DNA of 64,000 nt from Orobanche coerulescens (GCA_033398695.1 CM065805.1:163843787-163907786); one strand, 5' to 3'; shown: positions 1-11,690, counted from the stretch's first letter. Translations and numbers: made by a program. Notes: a model not told the origin generated them from the letters alone.

Positions 1-555
1 CAACGGTTAACTTTGAAATGTTTTGTTGGAGAAATGTGTTTTGTGCTTGTGCACCGTAATATTCCGGAATATAAATGTTTTCTAAAATGAGTTTTGGCGC
101 ATATTTCATCTGATTAGAATGGTAGTTCAAATGGATTGTACTTGCACTAGCAGTTGTCGCTAACCCCTTAAATGGGAAAAATACTTTTGTATTTCAGGTA
201 CAGGTCATGGAGGCGAACGAGCATGCAGGCCGTATGAGGATGATGGGCAAGAGTGATTCTGTTCAGTGGTTGTCCGTTTGTTGTCTTGTCCTTTAAATTT
301 ATTTATTATGTCATTTGCTTAAGTACTCGAGTACTTCCTTCTTTGGATTTATTATCGTCATGTACCCATTTTGGGGTGGATTTGATATTGAATGGTACTG
401 TTGAGTTCAGTCTCTTGTCTTAAATTATGGATTTGTGTGTATGTTGATGATGTTTGTCTTTTGCCGAATGTCGGTTTGGTACGTTAGCCTGGTGGATTCC
501 AAAGTGTGGGGTCCACGGTGCTGTAATATGCCCCGAATGTCTTGGGGGTGTTACA
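1..555 (+). repeat. 3' part of a Tekay-like gypsy LTR
   Basis: This segment aligns by eye with the 3' half of the LTR that ends at 59044. Both have a cytosine-rich block reading roughly 'ttgtacttgcac', then 'accccttctggggtgg'-like sequence, then 'gtattcaggtacaggtc', and both end in an oligo-G stretch followed by 'gtgttaca'. The LTR end is placed at 555. No primer-binding site follows, so this is either the downstream LTR of an element lying left of the window or a solo LTR. The left end is outside the window. No coding sequence is present; the short ORFs here are chance. Confidence 0.7.
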
Positions 556-1516
556 GTATTATTTATATGACAATTATTATTATAACTAGAAATCGTATCC
601 CGGCTCGTGCAAGTTGATGATATCCCCTTGAAGAGCTCGATAATTATTATTATATTAAACCCTGTAGATGGATTTTATTCCGATATGATAATAAGATTCG
701 AGTAGTACTACTCTTGGATAAGAAATTAATTAATTAAAGTTGTCAGTAGCTTAAATTAATTAATGGACATTCGATATCTTAAACACGAGAAATATATTTA
801 AATAAGGAGCCCAATTTCGTAAATTGGGATTTGGTTGGAAGTGCAACATTAATTCTTTACTGGACTGAATTGATATTAGTGAACTCAACCATATTAGGAA
901 GGGCTTAATATGGAAAGTTGGGTTGCACTAGGAGTCTTAGCCTTAATCCTCCTTAAGATCCCTAGAGTAGTCCAAAGCCTATAAATATGACTTATAGAGG
1001 GGGTTCGGCCGTGAGGTTACTTGCACACTTGAGAGATCGATTTTTTTGTGTTTAATTATAGATCTTGACTTGTATCTTTGATTCTACAATTTAGATAACA
1101 CATCAATTTTCTAAGAGTGTTTACATAATACTAGAAAAATGAAGAAAAATCGAGTGACTCACAAGAACATATTTTCGTCCAATCCATTCTTGAAGTCCAA
1201 GCAATATTCGGTAGCTCGTTGTCCACACAACAACGTCCGGATTAAGGTGGGATCATACTCTAGAAGATTTTGAGGAAGACATCAAGAAAGCAACCACTAC
1301 GCTTCAAAAGGTAAATATCCTATGATCTTCGATTAGATTATGATATTGGATTTACCAGCAAATTGATTTAATAAATAATAAATAATATTTAAATTATTTA
1401 TTAATCTTAGTGGTTCATTAATTAGCATGCCTAAATAAATTTTGTGCTCGTGAATGCATAAAACACTTTTATCAAATTTTTCCCAACTTCGCTTCCGCTG
1501 TGTTTTATTTCCAACA
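556..1516 (+). repeat. Probable copia LTR (left end undefined)
   Basis: An AT-rich non-coding block with copia LTR features: a TATA box (tataaatatga at 980), a leader-like downstream region, and a terminal stretch 'cgcttccgctgtg...ttccaaca' ending at 1516 that resembles many plant copia LTR ends. It is followed by 'atagggatc', not by a tRNA-Met primer site, so it is either a solo LTR or a 5' LTR joined to internal sequence by deletion. I could not find a TG start or matching target duplication. The assignment rests on the 3' end and promoter-like layout. Confidence 0.45.
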
Positions 1517-1544
1517 ATAGGGATCATATGTAGGTTTATCACTC

Positions 1545-1930
1545 GGATATTCTATTCCCCTTGAGTTATTTGCCTAACGGTATCACACTTTATTATGATA
1601 ATATCGGTGGAGTCGCAAACTCGAAGGAACTATGAGCCCGTAAAGCAAGCAAACATATTGATCGTAAGTATCATCTCATATGAGACTTTGTAAAGCAAGG
1701 GACATAGTGGTGTCCAATATTGTATCAGAAGATCTCATGTAAAGTTAGGGGTGGTGTCCAAGATTGCTCGAAAGATAACCTTGTCAATCCTTTCCCGAAA
1801 TGCTTGCCTTCAAAATTATTTGGAGGGCACGTGGAGGGTATGAGTTTAAGATGTATGACAATATTGTTTTGAGTATAAGTGGGAGATAGATTAGACATAG
1901 TAGATTAGTACACTTAAAAGCGTGACTTCA
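1545..1930 (+). pseudogene. Remnant of copia RNase H (3' end of pol)
   Basis: A broken translation reads like the C-terminal end of copia pol: a 'YDNIGGVANSKE'-type stretch, then 'KHIDRKYHLI', then a degraded 'NPFPE'-type tail. In the family these correspond to the RNase H block YCDN..A, the KHIERKYHLI motif and the 'DPFTK' motif. Several stops and frameshifts interrupt it. It lies directly before a polypurine tract and an LTR start at 1946, which is the order expected at the 3' end of a copia element. The upstream gag, integrase and RT are absent. Confidence 0.65.
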
Positions 1931-2264
1931 GTCAAAGTGGAAGATTGTTAGGGTTGTACGGTGCAAATCATACTTTATTCTTGTATCACCATGACGTCCT
2001 GTTGTATGAGAAAATTAGTTATATTTTTGTCATATGTTTTGCATATTAATTCACGTTATAGTTATGCAAATATTATCTACTTATTTAGTATTATAAACAA
2101 TATGGTGTATTAGTGGAAGATCGCATTATCGGTGCTTTATAAAATATAGTTTGCTCACAACTTAAATAATATTAGATAATTATGTCTTGTAGTATATGGT
2201 TGACATTAGTTAGTCTTGGTTATTAGCATATATTAGTGTATTTCGTGTATGTTGAACATGATAG
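1931..2264 (+). repeat. Copia polypurine tract and start of 3' LTR (truncated)
   Basis: A purine-rich tract 'gtcaaagtggaagat' (1931-1945) is followed by 'tgttaggg' at 1946, the usual layout for a copia 3' LTR start. The LTR sequence runs only to 2264, where the minus-strand gypsy LTR begins. I did not find the continuation on the far side of that element, so the LTR is truncated, or its remainder has diverged beyond recognition. Confidence 0.55.
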
Positions 2265-3222
2265 TGTTGCTACCCAAAATATTATCCGGAGATAGATATT
2301 GCTGGAATGGATGGGCAGCAAACAAGGTTGCGAGAGCACGTCTGGGGGAAAGTGAATAACACAAGATTTGCCGGGGATGTTAGTCCCGGGCTTGAATGCT
2401 CTCGCGAGATGTTATTAATATGAATACGTTGGAGTACAAATATTAATGTAAGAATGCAATTACAATGAGTGTAAAAGATCCTAGTTATCTAGCTCTTGAG
2501 TGCTTGCCGGAAGAACTAGAGTTGCTCTGAGTTCTTGCTCTCGTTTCAACCGACCGTCTTATGAGTTAAGAGGTTTTGAGAGTGAGAGATAGAAAGATGT
2601 CCGAAGTGTATAGCGTAGCCAAGAATGAAAAGGCAGAGAGCCAGCCGAGTCCCGAGAAAGGCAGAGAGGGTTCCAAGTGCAGGAAGCCTTCTATTTATAG
2701 GAGTTGGGATGCCTTTAATCCTGAAGGGCGATCGCCTTTCTTGTATTATAATAAAGGGGCGATCGTATTTTAGCACATGGGCTGGTTGCCTTAAAGTCCG
2801 CGGCTGCTGCTGGCAGCCACCTGTTCGGACCAATGAGAAGTCCGCACGCGTCCTGAGTCGCTGTCTCGGGCGGTCCCACTTTGCACCTTTCGGCGGATCT
2901 GTCGGTAGGTGAGATTGGTGACAGGCTGTGGTCAACGATCCATATTCTGCGGCGCCATTCGCGGATCTGCACATGGGTCTCTGTCTTGAGCTTCGGCCTT
3001 CGCCGACTGGACGGATGCTGGCATGAGGCGGTCGTCCTTGGTCGGGCACCAGAGTCGATCGCCAGGTGCCAGGAGACGATCGCCTTGGATGTCGATCGCT
3101 CGGCACTTGGGTTTGATCTGGGATCTCCGATCGGCAAGTCTGCCTTAGTCTACTCGACTCTGGCTCGGTCTCCCGGTGTTTGTGCCGATCGCCTGTCGAG
3201 GTGTATAAATCTCGACACAACA
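2265..3222 (-). repeat. Complete 3' LTR of the gag-only gypsy element (958 bp)
   Basis: On the minus strand this begins TGTTGTGTCGAG and ends TAGCAACA, a proper TG...CA LTR. Its last 290 bp (2265-2555) are repeated at 5389-5680 with high identity. The inner end abuts a G-rich polypurine tract. Open frames inside it (for example 2546-3274 minus and 2881-3288 plus) are chance ORFs in GC-rich LTR sequence. Confidence 0.8.
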
Positions 3223-3531
3223 ATTGCCCCCCAGCTTGCTCCGATGTTAAAGACATGGGGTGAGGTGGTTCCACTGGCGATCGTTTAGAATAAAGACGGG
3301 CGATCCATTGTGCGGACTTGGTCTTGGACTTGGGCGAACTGGTCGCTTTGGCGAGCTATCTTCGGTCTTGTACCTGTAATCTTTAATTTTGCAGATTCCT
3401 CGTGGGCGGCCGATTGTTTCGACCTTGAGGAACCGTGCACAGTCGCGGAGTTCGATGGACCGACCTCCATGACCGTGTCTTGTGCGCGAGCGACATTCCA
3501 ACTGTAGGTTTGTCTCGTGACTCATTTTATT

Positions 3532-4050
3532 GTGAGGGTCCTCCGTTAGGCTGCACCCGTCTCGTATTTAAACGAAGGGCGTGCGGTCTTGGTCTGGAGG
3601 AGTCCTTGCGCGGGGCGTCGTCGGATTAATCGACTCCACGTTCGTGGCTTGTTAGCACTTTTCTACCTCGGATCGACATGTTAGATGGCAATCCTCGACG
3701 GTATACGTTGTGACGGGGGTAGGGACGCGTCGCATTGTCCGGGTCCACCAAGTTAGATGATGAACCTTTGAGGTCGGGCGAGCGTGTCCACTGATTTGTT
3801 TGGAGGGTCCTTCGGCTACGCCCGCCTCGTATTTAAACGAAGGGCGAGCGATTGCAGCCCAAAGGAACCTTGCATGGATGAAGCAGTCGGTTCCATCAAC
3901 TTACAGGACCATGGATGCACTCTTCTACCTCGGATCGTCATGTTAGATGGCAATCCTCGACGGTATATGTTGTGCTGGGGGAGGCGATCTAGTGCATTGG
4001 TCCATCATGTTAGATGACGAACCGTAGGTGGCGAGCGAGTCCTCCATTTT
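3532..4050. repeat. Two tandem units of about 265 bp in the gag-only element
   Basis: Unit 1 starts near 3532 and unit 2 near 3802. Shared blocks appear in the same order: 'ctcgtatttaaacgaaggg' (about 3568 and 3828), then 'ttctacctcggatcg' followed by 'catgttagatggcaatcctc' (about 3661 and 3931), then a 'gttagatga.gaacc' block (about 3753 and 4008). The units have diverged between these blocks. They lie between gag and the 3' LTR, where Tat-type elements often carry tandem repeats. Confidence 0.75.
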
Positions 4051-4122
4051 TAGAGATATAGCTTGATTCTGGCGATCGGGTTAGAAGACTGATGACCGTC
4101 GTTCGGTCGCCGATCGCGTTGC

Positions 4123-5071
4123 TCATAGGTGAAAAAGTAACCTCCGCCTGGCCAAAATGTCTGCGGCCTTGCCGCGGAAGATTGCGTAGGTCGGGAGGAT
4201 GTCCTTCGTAAGGTGCCTGAACATGGGCGAAAGACCATCGAATCCCCCTAGGACCGAGTAGAGGGCGATATCGTCACTTACGGGCTCGCCGTTGAGGATT
4301 ATCTCATCCACCCGGTCAATATAGTCTGCATCGGACTCCTCTTCCCCCTGCCTGATTTTCATCATGCGGTGGGGTCCTTCTGGTCGAGCGACCTTGGCGG
4401 CGAAGTACGACGTGAAGTCGTTCGCCAGCTGTTCAAAGGAACTGATGGATCGCGGTGGTAATGAGACGTACCACCTATGGGCCAAGTCGCCCAGTGTTAA
4501 CGGGAACATGTACAAAGGTGTTTGAGGAGGAGTGATCCTTGGCTGCACGGGGGCGAGCTCGATGTGGACTGCGAGTGGCTCGCTCGGCCCAGCGATCTCT
4601 CTTGGCGCCTGCCCTAGTTTTTAGGAGCGCCTTCATGCCATCGAGGTGTCTTTGCATCGCGGCCATCGCTGTAGCTTGGTCGCTCGCGGTTTGGCTCTCG
4701 GAGCGGGAGCCGAGGCGATCGTGTACCGATCTCCTGACTCTGCGGTCGCCGGTCTCGGTTCTTCGGCGAGGAGGAGATGGATGGCTGTCCTGCCTTCTGG
4801 GAGTTGGATATGCTGAACTCCTGGTAACAGATTCGGGCTTCGTCGTCTCGTGGCTGGGGCCAGAATGCCCCGATCGCCATGATGGCTCGCTGCCTAGGCG
4901 GCTGAAAATGGAACCATCCCCCCTCGCGAGTGCTTCTGCTCGTGAGTCGGGGCTTCCTGATGATCGCTCGTCAAGTAACCCCTTGAGCTTCCGCTTGCCC
5001 CCGCGACGGATGGACGATGGGGTAATTGCGGGCGCGTCGAATGCTCTCCGTCGCTCCCTCAGGATGACCAT
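4123..5071 (-). pseudogene. Truncated gypsy gag
   Basis: Two overlapping reading frames make up this remnant. 5071-4475 encodes an Arg/Pro/Ser-rich N-terminal part. 4548-4123 encodes the recognisable retrotransposon gag domain, with 'LGDLAHRWYVSLPPRSIS' followed by 'SFEQLANDFTSYF', and 'MKIRQGEEESDADYIDRV'. The W...LPPxSISSFEQL pattern is typical of Tat/Retand gag, a nucleocapsid precursor that packages element RNA. The frames differ by one, and the usual block before the tryptophan (YDGxxDPxxHL) is missing, so the protein is internally deleted as well as frameshifted. No zinc knuckle is visible. Confidence 0.7.
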
Positions 5072-5370
5072 AGCCTCCTCGATCTGTTCCGCGGTTTGGA
5101 ACTGGTCGAGCGAAAGGTTGGAGCCGTCCCTTGGGCGCGGGATCTAGAGTCTCGCGTCTCCGCGGCTACCCTCTGCCATAGGCTAGGGCTCGGATTGAGC
5201 CGGAATAAGGCGTCCGGCGGATCGGAGAGTGGCTCCCTTCGATGTGTTGGCGGACGTCATGATCCTGGAGGTTTTTCTCTGAAGAACAGTGAGTGTTTTT
5301 TCAGGTATATGTTCCGGAGAACAGCGAGTGTTCTTCGAAACGGTCGGAATAAAAATGAAGGTTAAGATCC

Positions 5371-5386
5371 CCTTCCTCTAGCGCCA
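5371..5386 (-). other. Primer-binding site of the gag-only gypsy element
   Basis: On the minus strand 'tggcgctagaggaagg' starts two bases after the end of the 5' LTR (5389). A 'TGGCGCTAGA' primer site is common in Tat-type gypsy elements; I cannot say with certainty which tRNA it matches. Confidence 0.6.
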
Positions 5387-5388
5387 AT

Positions 5389-5680
5389 TGTTGCTACCCA
5401 AAATATTATCCGGAGATAGATATTGCTGGAATGGATGGGCAGCAAACAAGGTTGCGAGAGCACGTTCGAGGGAAAGTGAATAACACAAGATTTGCCGGGG
5501 TTGTTAGTCCCGGGCTTGAATGCTCTCGTGAGATGTTATTAATACGAATACGTTGGGGTACAAATATTAATGTAAGAATGCAATTACAATGAGTGTAAAA
5601 GATCCTAGTTATCTAGCTCTTGAGTGCTTGCCGGAAGAACTAGAGTTGCTCTGAGTTCGTGCTCTCGTTTCTTTCGACCG
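5389..5680 (-). repeat. Truncated 5' LTR of the gag-only gypsy element
   Basis: This repeats 2265-2555 almost exactly and then diverges abruptly after 'cgaccgt' near 5681. Only about 290 of 958 bp remain. The outer part of the LTR and the expected target duplication are gone, which implies a deletion or rearrangement at this junction. Confidence 0.8.
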
Positions 5681-7175
5681 TTTGAAAACTAGACACCCGT
5701 AGATTTTCATTCACATACAGTACGTAACCTAGATCGACCTGAGCAGATCACAAAGCTCTATTGAAGTTGACTTAGCAAATTATCGGACATATCCTGTCCT
5801 ACTTTGCAACAATAGTCATATGTCACTCAACATGATGGATGTGATCAAATGGTTGGTTTACTTGGAAAGTAGACACAAACCTTTCCAATGGTACCAATTT
5901 CACCATTTTCCAGCAAGTGAGCTGCCCTGTAGGTCATATGGGAGATAGACCAACACATTCTGGGCAGATTCGGGTATCAATTTTCAAGTGCCCTTTTCAT
6001 CGAGATAGAGCGAGCTTCAAGCTTCTTGTCAATCACAGACATTGCGTGAGCGCATCCTAGGCCATCATCACGGTGGCTTTACCGGATTATTACGAATGAG
6101 TACATCAAGTCAAACATGAGTACATAATACCGTACTTTTCTCTTAAGACTGCATCATCACTTAAGTGAGCCAAGTCTTATGATGACTTCGACTAGTCTTT
6201 GGGAATCATATAGGCATTACTTTATCGTCTCTTAGGGAAATCGTCCCTTAGATTGCCTTAAACCGATTGATGAATATGCATCATCAAGTGTCCCCAAGAT
6301 CCTTTCATTCTTAACTTTGGATTTAGCGGAATCTCTTAGTCTCACAAGAGTACATCACTATAAACCCTTAGTTTTACACACAAAAGCTTTATATCTCTTC
6401 CAAATCAAGTATATACTTAGTATGCGTTCCCGACAATCACTTGTCGACGCGCTCTGTGGTCAGGAGCCACTTGATTTGAATCTGATCCACCACAAGATCC
6501 TTTCATCACTTAACTTAGTTCCCACTAAGATAAGATTTAACCACAAGCTGCACATCAGTTTTTGGGAAACTATCTAACTGAAAACATAGTGGATGATATA
6601 ACATCCATTATGATAGCACAACTAAGTTTCGTGTCATCATAGTCGATTCCAGTGCGTTCATGTGAAACCTCGCGCCATGAGGTGAGTTTAACTCTTCTCT
6701 CACTCGCTTTAACAAAGTATACAGATAGATCTTATCTTTGGAGTGTCGGCACCACTTCAACAAAGGGCTATCACTTTGTTCATACTGGAGTCGCGTATAT
6801 TTCCATTTTAAGCCAAGGCTACAACGTTGTAGATTTTCAACGAAGTATGATTCGATTAAACTCACATTCCACGTCCTCATGTACCGGCTTTATTCATAGA
6901 GTACTCTTTATGGATTAGTATTCATTGAGGCGTCCCCCAATGATGACTATAATCCAGAATCACATGAGACGGATGAGTTCATTTGATCATATGATCAAGT
7001 TTCATGTACCAAACTCGCATACATTCTTAGCGAGAGTATTTATCGAACCAAGTGGCATCCCAATACTCTATGAGATCCACGGCCTAGTAACACCGTCTAC
7101 CACAATTTGTGGTGTTACCATATCACCATTTATAGGTGACGAACGTCCATGACCGGACACAATCCTTGCAGACAT
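5681..7175. other. Unassigned degenerate sequence
   Basis: About 1.5 kb without a supported gene. The short open frames on both strands (longest about 90 codons, 6608-6880 minus) resemble no family I know. Before the Angela insertion this DNA was continuous with 16674 onward, so it may be the 3' part of the old minus-strand copia whose integrase-RT linker survives near 16780. I saw no RT or RNase H motif here to confirm that. Confidence 0.4.
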
Positions 7176-7180
7176 GTTTG
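7176..7180. repeat. Target-site duplication, left copy (gtttg)
   Basis: The five bases before the 5' LTR of the Angela-type element are gtttg and match the five bases after its 3' LTR (16669-16673). Confidence 0.9.
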
Positions 7181-9141
7181 TGTTAGGAGTATGCCCTCGA
7201 ATGCCACTCAGAGGATGTTGAGTGAGGGCATTGTACTTGTTCTTATGTAAATCATCAATATATAAGGCAATGGATGTTTTCTTTATTTACTGGTAGTTAA
7301 TGGCATTCCTAACTCGTAAATATACATATAGAAACTAGTCCGCGTATTTGAGAGCAAAACGTTCCACTCCTTATTGGATAAGGAGGTCGGCACTGGAAAG
7401 GTTTATAGCTCAAATACTTAATCGTTCGCAAGTCGATGAAACTTGATTGGGCGTTAAGTTTATGTGAAAACTTGTATGACGTGTTCTTTGACAAGGAGAG
7501 TGCCTGTCGAACACTAATGGTTAGTGGGAGCACACGTTATAGGTATGCTAATTGGATTAGTATACTCGAACCGACTCACCATCGATTCGTCACTCGGATT
7601 TCACTCCGGGACAGTCAATGATGGAATCGAAAGGTTGTGATAGGTATTCGTGAACCTTCGACTTGAGGATTTAGTAGGGATGTGCTTGTGACGTCAAGAT
7701 TTTCATTAGAGTAGTTCGACCCTATAAACCGAAAGGCGGGGGTCAACCTCGACGTGCATCTTGATGGGCAAGTAGCGCAGTCTCTTGAATACCAAGATAG
7801 AATTCTTTCTCCTGTTAGTGAACGGGTTATATGTACTATGCGGTTATTGGCGATGAGATCATAAGTCTTTGGCCAAAGAATTCGAGCCGGCAGTATTAGA
7901 TACATGAGAGCTCGATGATCTCGATTTGCATTAACGCATGCATAGCGTCAATCTGGATGGGGTTTGGTACCGTGACCCTATAACTTGATCGGGACATTTG
8001 AAAGAAGGGTTTATACGTATACTGGTATTCACGACAGAATGGTTCTTGAATGATCTCAATCATTTGTTCTCAGTCGGGGTACAGTGTAGGCCACCAGGCT
8101 GGCTAGGTGGTGCTACTACTCTTTGGTTCCTCCCATTGCTGACTGAGACGGACCTACCAAGTCGCGCATTAGGATTGACGATGGAATGAATCGAGCTTAA
8201 TCTCTCATTATGAATATTAGATATTGGATATCTAATTTGAGATATTGGATGTCTAAATCGATTTATTGGATAAATTGATTTACGGCCTAATGGATTAATT
8301 AAATTACTGGGTGATTAATTTAATTCGTGAATATAATTATTTCTTGGAGAAATTAATTATGTTATCATGTATTTGATATGATTAATTGATTGGATTAATT
8401 AATCGATATAAATACATCAAAACGGAATCGGAGTTTATTTGTTTGGACTCTCGGGAGTCCGAAACGAACCAAACTCATCCGATTTCTTCTAGAGGCCGGC
8501 CCCACCTTGATTTCTTACCTTGATCATAGTCTTGTTTTCTTGTTGGAAGACTTTTGACATATGAGATTTCATATCTCTTATAATAAGGGAAAAGAAGATT
8601 TTGTGGGTGAAATTATCTTGTGAATGATTTTGAAGACCAAAATAAAAACTCTCTTTCTCTTCTCCTTGTAGACTTACGGCAGCTTCATTCAAGAGAGAGG
8701 GAAGAGAAACTTTGTTTTGTGTTTTTCCATCATTCACATTTTCTTAGAAAAAAATTATTGAGAGATATTATACACTTAGAGTGTAATAATAAAAGCTTCA
8801 TCACTTGATTCTAGCCGTAACCTTAGAGGTTAATCAAGTATTGTTATTTCGGTCGTTTTTCCAACGCGTGGCAAGTAGAGACGCGGTGCTTTCGGCGTTG
8901 GATCGCTCAAGGGCTTGGAGCGGATTGGATACGTAGAGATCAAGCAAAGCTTCGGGAATAGCTCAAAAGAAGGTTACCATTTAATCAACGGACTTCGAGG
9001 GTTAGTTTCTTACGACTCTTGCTATTCGTTTATATATTCGTATATACGTAGCTCGATCGATCCTCGTAGGGATTCGGATCGAATTAATTTTCATTTTTAC
9101 CGCTTCTGCTGGGCCTTCGTTTTAGGCACCGAATCCCAACA
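7181..9141 (+). repeat. 5' LTR of the Angela-type element
   Basis: Starts TGTTAGGAGTATGCC and ends ..CCCAACA. A TATA box (tataaatac) lies at 8407. It is near-identical to the 3' LTR except for substitutions and small clusters of mismatches and indels, for example 7775-7790 and 7880-7970, that fall around CAG/CTG triplets. Confidence 0.92.
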
Positions 9142-9142
9142 G

Positions 9143-9154
9143 TGGTATCGGAGC
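9143..9154 (+). other. Primer-binding site of the Angela-type element
   Basis: 'tggtatcggagc' lies one base after the 5' LTR end. It matches the usual plant copia site complementary to the initiator methionine tRNA 3' end (TGGTATCAGAGC), with one mismatch. Confidence 0.85.
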
Positions 9155-10724
9155 GTAGGTCTTGCGATCGTATATACGATATTGGCATTTGGAATGCTCG
9201 ATTAGATGGTGAATGATTTGGAATCATTTTAATCATAATCGTGGTATATGTTTTTACGTTCGTTGTAGTTATAGTTTTCGTAAGTTTATGTCTAAATATA
9301 AATCTTTATTTCTTGGAAATATGATTTATATTGAAGATATGAATGTTGGAGAATATAGATATTGGATATCCGGTAGAAAAACTAGCCCTGAAATGTCGTT
9401 GGACGGTCCGGGAGGGGTCCGGGAGCAGGGGGCCGCGGCCAGCTGTGCAGCCGGCTGGGCAGCGGCCCATCTGGGGCCGTGTCCGTGCTCAAGGGCCGCG
9501 GCCCGAAGGCTGGCGGCCGTATCTTGCTGGTGGCGTTTTCGGGCGCGGTTCGGCCCATTTCGGACCCGTTTCGGGCTTGTTTGCTTCGTGTATTCCTAAA
9601 AATGATTTTCCTCATTTTAAATTGGATTTAATATGATTAAAATGATTTATGGTATTTCATTTTATAAGGAAAAATTGATTTATTGGAATACTTGTGATCG
9701 ACCGAATTATTTTGAACGTTTTCATATTACCGATTGTGTGAATCGATTTGATCGGTTCGTATTGTTGATTGGATCAATGTATCTCTACGCTTTCCATTTA
9801 TTTAGTATTTTTTGGATGAATGCTTTTGAATGGGGATGTGGTTCGTGGACTTAGTTTTTGAATCGTTCGTTTTATTCGATTGGGTTGTAAAGGCCGTTTT
9901 GAGCCTATTTATTTTACTAGAAAACAATTTGTATCTAGGATGCAATTTTCAATGTAAAATTCATATGTAATGACGAAGACCGGAGGAAGATCCATTTCGA
10001 GAAGACGAAGATTCAAGACGAAGACTTGTAATTAGATTACGGAGTTTTTGTTTTCTAGGAACGGTCCATGAACCACATGTTGGTAGCAACTAGGTTGTGA
10101 ATGGTTGTTTCATATTGTATGAATGCCACAAACGCGCTTAAAACGATTAATGTGCAAAGTGTAACGTTAATCGCGAAAATTCTCCCACGATAAATTATTA
10201 AGTTTATAAGGTTTCAAGGTTTTCCTTCCCTCCATCGAGTTTTCGGGAAATTGAAATCCAAACCGGATGTGCTATGCTTCCGCGTTATCGGGGTAGTCGT
10301 TCGGGGAGGACGGATAAATTATTGGGAGCGTATTGGATGCCTTCGGTTGGAGCAAATTTTATCCCTAGAAACCTGATAGGTTGCCGGATAAGATTCAATT
10401 GTGAAACTGATTTGCGTCGATGGTATAAAACTTAACTTGTTCACGAACTATAGAAACCGTATAGGTTGAGGGGAGTGAACAAGGGGAAAAAGAAGATCGA
10501 ATCATCCATTAGATGGGTTGGTGTTGGACACCACTTTATGAAAATTAATAGACTAGAAACTTGTTCGGTTGCCCTCTATTAAGATTTATAAAGAACTCGA
10601 TCACCACTATGAAGTAGAGCGACGATACTTCCGGATTTCATATGGGAGTGTGTTATTCCGATAAAAATAGTGGGAGCTGGGTAACAAGAATAGAAAAGAC
10701 CTTAATTCTATACTCAGAACATAC
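9155..10724 (+). other. Non-coding leader of the Angela-type element
   Basis: About 1.57 kb between the primer site and the first gag-like frame. It is AT-rich except for 9400-9560, where a GC-rich patch contains ggccgcggcc twice and several ggcccg motifs that can pair with each other. I see no gene in it. Gag could start slightly upstream of the first recognisable residues near 10758. Confidence 0.6.
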
Positions 10725-11690
10725 TTGAATGAGTCACTAATTAATCTGTTATACTTAATGCAGACAAATCTCAATATGACAATGAATCCACTCGCAATTC
10801 TACTCGAAAAGAACACCTTAATGGGACCTAATTTTGTGGATTGGCTCCGCAATATGATGATTGTCCTCAGTATAGAGGCACTGGGATACGTCTTGGAGAC
10901 GGACATTCCGGCGCCTCCTGTGCGGACCCGAGCCAATCAGGAAGAGATTGAAAACCACGAAAAGTGGGTTAAGGATGACGTGAAAGTCCGTGCTTATATG
11001 ATGGCTTCCATGTCTAATGAGCTTCAGAGAGCTCATGAGAAAATGACTTCTGCTAGGCAGATTCTATCTCACTTAACCGAACTTTATGGTGAGCACAAAG
11101 AATCGCTAGATATGAGATATCCAAGCAACTGTTCGGTGCAAGGATGAAGGAAGGTGAGAAGGTTGGGGAACACGTCCTCAAAATGATATCCATGATCGAG
11201 AGATTGGAGGCTCTTGATTTTAAAATGGATACTTCTCTCCAAACCGACCTTATCCTACAGTCTCTCCATGATTCCTTCTCACAGTTTGTTATGAACTTCA
11301 ACTGCAATGAGATTGCATGTAATTTAGCTGGGCTAGTGAACAAACTTGTGACCGCTCAGTCTCAGATGAAGACTCCGCGCATGAAGGAGTTTGCTCTTGT
11401 GATTTCTTCTGGACCTCGGAGGTCTAAGAACAAGAAGAAAAAGACCAAGAAGCAAACTGGATCACAAGTTAAGGACCTTAAGGGTAAGGGTAAGGGCAAG
11501 GCCCCGATGGTTCCGAAGAACAAGAAGAAGAAGGATGCTTGTCTCAAGTGCGGTGAGCTGGGACACTAGGCTAGATACTGTCCGATTCTTCATGGCACTT
11601 CAGGTACAGAACTTTTAGTTTTGGAAACAAATTGTTCTGCTACTGTATTTTCTACTTCTGAATCGGATTCTCGTGCTAGTTCTCATATTT
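10725..11690 (+). pseudogene. Copia gag (nucleocapsid) with zinc knuckle, broken
   Basis: The capsid-like part (from about 10758) contains 'GPNFVDWLRNMMIVL' and 'EKWVKDDVKVRAYMMASMS', a copia gag domain of the UBN2/Retrotran_gag type. At about 11145 the frame shifts and gag continues in 11144-11569. A lysine-rich tail leads to a CCHC knuckle beginning CLKCGELGH at about 11541. A TAG stop at 11567-11569 sits inside the knuckle, right after the histidine, where the family has a non-stop residue. Gag packages element RNA into virus-like particles; this copy would make only fragments. Confidence 0.85.

Larger units (their letters stand above)
2265..5680 (-). mobile_element. Gag-only gypsy element (Tat/Retand-like, TR-GAG type)
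   Basis: Read on the minus strand the order is truncated 5' LTR (5680-5389), primer-binding site 'tggcgctagaggaagg' (5386-5371), gag remnant (5071-4123), a tandemly repeated non-coding part (4050-3532), polypurine tract 'agctggggggcaat' (about 3236-3223), and a complete 3' LTR (3222-2265). The internal region is only about 2.2 kb and shows no protease, RT, RNase H or integrase. The gag block and primer site resemble Tat/Retand-type gypsy elements. Such gag-only LTR elements are known as TR-GAGs and depend on autonomous relatives. No target duplication can be read because one end is lost. Confidence 0.7.

Noticed and set aside
2546..3288. Long overlapping ORFs on both strands (up to 242 codons)
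   Set aside because: They lie inside the 958-bp LTR and its flank, have no domain, and reflect GC-rich LTR composition.
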